Positions 12,791 through 16,356 of a stretch of DNA of 16,356 bases are shown one piece after another. This DNA is from CAYMLQ01 sp964390795 (lineage in GTDB: Bacteria; Verrucomicrobiota; Kiritimatiellia; RFP12; UBA1067), in NCBI GenBank assembly GCA_964390795.1, contig CAYMLQ010000095.1:1-16356 (forward strand). Reading direction: 5' to 3'. The position numbers and the translations under genes are program-made. How positions within the stretch are numbered: position 1 is the stretch's first letter; each line of letters starts with the position of its first letter. The notes beneath the pieces were generated by a model. The model worked only from the letters and a program-made list of their open reading frames with translations, was not told the DNA's origin and ran no database searches.

Positions 12791-15202
12791 ATGGCAACAA
12801 TCAAAATAGACCGCGGGTTCACACAAAAGGTGCAGGCCAAGGGGCTTTCGCATTCAATCACCGAACACCCTCATCCGCACCCGTCTCCCAAACCCAAGCG
12901 TCCGCAGGGGTCGAAAGCGCCCCTGATTCTCGCGGCCGTCGCAGGCGTGTTCGCGGTGGCAGCCGTCGTCGTCGGAGTCTTGCTTGCCTCTGGCTCCGGA
13001 AACAAGGCCGGCAAGGAGAAACCTGTTCAGCAGGCGAACGCAGCGCCCGTGCAGCGCCCCGTTGCGACGCCCGCGCAGGACGGGCCTGTCGAGCCGGTCG
13101 AAGACACGGCGCTCTATGAGCAGGCCGCCAAACCGGCTGCTGCCGTTCCGCCGCAGGCGTCCCCTGGCAAGCCGTCTGAACCGGTGCGACCCATCTTGCG
13201 GGAAGTGCCGCTGGGCAGTCCCCAGGGCTTGTTGTGCGAATATTTCGAGCAGATCAACGGCTCGCAAGTCAGCCATCTCCGCGCTGCGCCATCGTTTCCG
13301 GAGCTGCCCAGCCGCACGGTGCAGGTCGGACGTTTTGAGCTGTCGGAGAAACTGGGGGAGCACTACGGCGCGCGTGTGCGCGGCTATGTGGTTCCGCCGA
13401 AATCGGGCGCGTACACCTTTGTGGTCAACGTCGACGACGCCGCCGAGTTCTGGCTCAGCTCCGACGACCAGCCAGCCAACCTCCGCAAGCTGGTGACCCT
13501 CACCACTCACACCAGCAAGAAATGGACGTTGCGGCCGGAACAAAAGTCGGCGCCGTGTGACTTGATCGAAGGGAAACGCTACTACCTCGAGACGCTGATG
13601 ATGCAGGGGACGTCAGGGGACTATCTGGCCGTGGGCTGGACGGGGCCGGTGTCAGAAGCGATCACCATCATCGAGGGCCGCTATCTGCTGCCCTGGTCAG
13701 CGACGCAGACGGCTGAGCAGGTTGCGTCTGCCTTGGAGGCGTCTGCAGCAGACAAGCGAAGAGCCCGCGAAGCGCAAGAGTCGGCGCGGGCACCCGCGCT
13801 CGCCGCTGTTGCTGAGCAGCAGCGGGTCAACGGTGCGGCGTACCGTTTCGCTGAGGCCGCCCGCGCGTTGAAGGCTGACACGAAGTTCCGGAATAGCCCC
13901 GATGGGCAAGCGGTGCTGGATGTGGCCGTGCTGCGCTATGAGACGCTGGCGAAACTGAGAGCGTTCGTTCAGGCGGAGTTGGCTCGTTCGCGCCTTCGCG
14001 GCGTTTGGGTCGCGTTCGGCGGACAGGCGGATGTGACGGGCGCGGATGATGAGGGGGTGACGGTTGCGCCGGGACGCATTGTCGCGTGGGACAAGATTCC
14101 TGCGGACCAGATGCTTCGCCTGGTGAATGCGACTGTCCCCAAGGCCGAAGGGGACGCCGATACGAAAGGCGTGCTTTTGCTCGCAGCCGCACTCTTTTGC
14201 AAGGAGATTCAGGGCGGGATCGACTTGGCATTGAAGTACAGGGCGCGCGCCGTAGCTGCGAGTCCCCGTCTCGCCCCTCTGGCTGACCGCGTGTTGGGCG
14301 GCACGCCCGAGGCGGTCTTGGCGCAGCCTCGCATCAAGGTCCTGCTTGCCGAGCTCAGCCGACTGGCGCCAGAGGCTGCGGGCTTGCGCGAGAAGACGGC
14401 CAAGCGTCAGGCCGAGCTGACGGCGCTGCTGAGCGCACCGCAGCCGGGACTGACGGTTGAGTACTGGGAGAATGTCACCGGTTCCTTGGACGAGATTCGC
14501 ACGCGGGGACTCACGACGAAAACACAGCCGGACTCCTTGCAGCGCCTGGCCGATTTTTCCTTGCCGGAGAACCGTGCCGAGAAGTATTTCGCCCGTGTGA
14601 AAGGCTATCTGACTCCTCCCGCGACAGGCGACTATCTCTTTTACATAGCCGCTGACGATCATGGCGAGTTATGGCTGAGCCCGGATGAAAATCCTGACAT
14701 GGCGGTTATGCACGTTAAAAATGACGCACCCGGTGGCAGGCGGGTCTGGGATAAAGAGAAAAGGAAATCCAAGGCCGTGTCGCTTGAAAAGGGACGGCAG
14801 TATTTCGTGAAGGCGCTGTTAAGGGAGGGCATGGGGGGGGATCACCTCGCCGTCGCTTGGAGCCTGGCCGCAGAGGATACCCCCAAACTGATTACTGCCG
14901 ATAGCCTGTTTTGCGAGCGTTCCGCCGGACTTCTGCCGGGTGCGCAAGAGGCCCGCATGAAAATCGACGAGGAGTTTCTTAAGGTGGCGGCACTGACTGC
15001 GGAAATCACCCGAGGGTGCGAGGCTGAAGCGGCGCTCGAACTCGACCTGGCATCCGCGACAGGCGCCATGGCCGATGCCTTGCAGAAACAGGTCGAACGC
15101 GTGAAAACGTCTGTGCTTGAGGCTGAGGGCGTTCTGCAACGGATCGATGCGGCTTTGCAGCAACTCAAAGCGTCGCTGCGTCCGGAGAGTGGCAAATCTT
15201 AA
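12791..15202 (+). CDS. Membrane-anchored protein with two PA14 domains
   Basis: An 803-residue protein with a short cytoplasmic N-terminus containing a His-Pro stretch (EHPHPHPSP), one transmembrane helix at about 44-68, and a large presumably periplasmic or exterior part. Two PA14 domains are visible, at about 145-287 (opening GLLCEYFEQINGS) and 552-690 (opening GLTVEYWENVTGS). Both have the KYFARVKGYL/HYGARVRGYV strand and the DDxxELWLS-type motif, so they are paralogous. PA14 domains commonly bind carbohydrate or help assembly. Between them is an Ala-rich helical region with a small domain, FGGQADVTG to AWDKIPADQML, that I do not recognise. The C-terminus (about 710-803) looks coiled-coil. 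ATG 12791 is preceded by an AGGAAGAAAAGAGA purine stretch. A secreted metallopeptidase gene begins 19 nt after its stop, so the pair is likely an operon. Confidence 0.85.
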   Translation: MATIKIDRGFTQKVQAKGLSHSITEHPHPHPSPKPKRPQGSKAPLILAAVAGVFAVAAVVVGVLLASGSGNKAGKEKPVQQANAAPVQRPVATPAQDGPVEPVEDTALYEQAAKPAAAVPPQASPGKPSEPVRPILREVPLGSPQGLLCEYFEQINGSQVSHLRAAPSFPELPSRTVQVGRFELSEKLGEHYGARVRGYVVPPKSGAYTFVVNVDDAAEFWLSSDDQPANLRKLVTLTTHTSKKWTLRPEQKSAPCDLIEGKRYYLETLMMQGTSGDYLAVGWTGPVSEAITIIEGRYLLPWSATQTAEQVASALEASAADKRRAREAQESARAPALAAVAEQQRVNGAAYRFAEAARALKADTKFRNSPDGQAVLDVAVLRYETLAKLRAFVQAELARSRLRGVWVAFGGQADVTGADDEGVTVAPGRIVAWDKIPADQMLRLVNATVPKAEGDADTKGVLLLAAALFCKEIQGGIDLALKYRARAVAASPRLAPLADRVLGGTPEAVLAQPRIKVLLAELSRLAPEAAGLREKTAKRQAELTALLSAPQPGLTVEYWENVTGSLDEIRTRGLTTKTQPDSLQRLADFSLPENRAEKYFARVKGYLTPPATGDYLFYIAADDHGELWLSPDENPDMAVMHVKNDAPGGRRVWDKEKRKSKAVSLEKGRQYFVKALLREGMGGDHLAVAWSLAAEDTPKLITADSLFCERSAGLLPGAQEARMKIDEEFLKVAALTAEITRGCEAEAALELDLASATGAMADALQKQVERVKTSVLEAEGVLQRIDAALQQLKASLRPESGKS

Positions 15203-15221
15203 GTCGAAAGCGGATATCCGT

Positions 15222-16356
15222 ATGAAGGCAAGACCGATTGGGTTGCTCATCGCCTCTGCCTGTGTGGGCTTGTTGCCGGCCATTGCCGAAGTCTCCGTGT
15301 CGGCGGGCTACAGCGCGATGGGATCGGGCTTTACTTTCGCATCTGTGCCCTTGCCTGCAAACAATGATGCCGCGACCGGCGCCCGCTTCACGCTTGCGGA
15401 CGGCGCGGGCGACCGGAATGGATCTGGGCTCGAAGCGCTTCATGACGGCCAGGTGCCCTCTGGCGAAGACCAGCCCGCGAAAAACTTCTTTTTTCAGGCG
15501 GGCGCGGATGGCGGGCGCATCCTGATCGATCTCGGTCGCCCGGTTCCCGTGAAGCAGGTGGCCAGCTATTCTTGGCATGGGGGTCCGCGCGGGCCGCAGG
15601 TGTATACGCTGTATGCGGCGGACGGTGTTGCGGACGGGTTCAAGCCGAAGAGAGGTGTTGATCCGACGACCTGCGGCTGGAAGGTTGTCACACGCGTCGA
15701 CACGCGACCCAAGTCAGGTGACGGCGCCGGGCAGCACGGCGTGGTGATCACGGACGACACGGGGCTGATCGGCACCTCCCGCTACCTTCTTTTCGATATC
15801 TCCTCGACCGATCGCGACGATCCGTTCGGCAATACTTTTTACAGCGAGATTGATGTGACCGCGTCGGACGGTGCCGCACCTACGACGGACATCTCCCTGT
15901 TGGACAAGCCTGTTCAAGTGACCTTTGCGTCAGCAGACGGACGATACCGGTTCGCGATGGATGTCACCGCAGCGACGGATTTAGCGGGTTGGTCCGAAAA
16001 GGAGCTGAAGCCCATCGTTCTGTCGTGGTATCCCAAACTCGTCGAGCTGTTGTCTAGCGACGGCTACGAGGCTCCCGGCGAGCTCACCTTACGGTTTCGT
16101 GACGACATGGGCGGCACGCCCGCGTCGGCCGGCAGAGGGGGCATCAATCTCAACGCGTCGTGGTTCCGGCGCGAGTTGCAGCGCGAGGCGCTCGGCGCCG
16201 TGGTGCATGAAATGGCCCATGTGGTGCAGAACTACGGTCGCGTGCGCCGCACCCAGCCGGGTGCGGCGCCTGCGCCCGGCTGGGTGGTCGAGGGAATCGC
16301 AGACTATGTCCGCTGGTTTCTCTATGAGCCGCAGAGTGGCGGCGCCGAGATCACGA
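15222..16356 (+). CDS. Secreted basic-secretory-protein family metallopeptidase, 3' partial
   Basis: The first 378 codons of a gene that runs off the window. An N-terminal signal peptide spans about residues 1-22 (cleavage near AIAE). Residues about 25-215 resemble a discoidin-like/beta-sandwich region. The rest matches the basic secretory protein (plant and bacterial peptidase) family: HEMAH at 329-333 supplies the zinc-binding HExxH, and EGIADYV at 357-363 gives the typical downstream acidic segment. It should therefore be an exported zinc peptidase. ATG 15222 has only a weak upstream purine signal but is the natural start for a signal peptide, and follows the PA14 gene by 19 nt, which suggests translational coupling. 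The missing C-terminus prevents a call on any anchor or binding domain. Confidence 0.88.
   Translation, partial: MKARPIGLLIASACVGLLPAIAEVSVSAGYSAMGSGFTFASVPLPANNDAATGARFTLADGAGDRNGSGLEALHDGQVPSGEDQPAKNFFFQAGADGGRILIDLGRPVPVKQVASYSWHGGPRGPQVYTLYAADGVADGFKPKRGVDPTTCGWKVVTRVDTRPKSGDGAGQHGVVITDDTGLIGTSRYLLFDISSTDRDDPFGNTFYSEIDVTASDGAAPTTDISLLDKPVQVTFASADGRYRFAMDVTAATDLAGWSEKELKPIVLSWYPKLVELLSSDGYEAPGELTLRFRDDMGGTPASAGRGGINLNASWFRRELQREALGAVVHEMAHVVQNYGRVRRTQPGAAPAPGWVVEGIADYVRWFLYEPQSGGAEIT

Noticed and set aside
13697..14662. A 321-codon open frame on the - strand inside the PA14 gene
   Set aside because: The PA14 protein is strongly supported in the opposite frame; this one is a low-complexity shadow.
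1..16356. CRISPR array, tRNA, rRNA or transposase
   Set aside because: No spaced repeats of array type, no cloverleaf or rRNA-like stretch, and no transposase or integrase motif was found in any frame.

Overview
The window is high-GC bacterial DNA with long, closely packed genes. The gene set points to the PVC group, most likely Kiritimatiellota or a relative: a Tat-exported Gfo/Idh/MocA oxidoreductase, large secreted beta-propeller/lamin-tail and PA14 proteins, a membrane-fused spermidine-synthase-like protein, and a 2-oxoacid:ferredoxin oxidoreductase operon suggesting anaerobic metabolism. This assignment is inferred from gene content; no rRNA or marker gene is present.

Layout. (1) 71-1250, + strand: a LecB/PA-IIL-type calcium-dependent lectin, then a membrane-anchored Mrr-type nuclease with a C-terminal zinc ribbon, broken by an apparent 1-nt deletion near 952. 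The lectin and the membrane part of the nuclease are visibly less GC-rich than the rest, which suggests acquired DNA. A hairpin terminator closes the pair. (2) 1372-5632, - strand: a secreted seven-repeat FG-GAP propeller protein with a lamin-tail domain, and the Tat-signal oxidoreductase. A promoter with two 11-bp direct repeats precedes the propeller gene. (3) 5822-7387, + strand: a degenerate HAD-like protein with its own promoter and a strong terminator, then mazG, whose Shine-Dalgarno starts directly after the terminator's U-tract. (4) 7531-12608, + strand: vorD-vorB-vor(beta-gamma fusion), a complete ferredoxin-dependent branched-chain 2-oxoacid oxidoreductase, then a membrane/spermidine-synthase-like fusion, all with short gaps. 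(5) 12609-12790: an inverted-repeat element. (6) 12791-end: a membrane-anchored protein with two PA14 domains and a secreted basic-secretory-protein family metallopeptidase, cut off by the window edge.

Working together: the vor genes form one enzyme that converts branched-chain 2-oxoacids to acyl-CoAs and reduced ferredoxin. MazG is nucleotide-pool housekeeping. Regions 1, 2 and 6 encode surface or secreted, carbohydrate- or protein-facing functions. No CRISPR array, tRNA, rRNA, transposase or integrase is visible. I do not see a convincing undescribed multi-gene system. The best leads are the lectin/nuclease pair, the repeat-flanked promoter, the terminator abutting mazG, and the inverted repeat after the spermidine-synthase-like gene.
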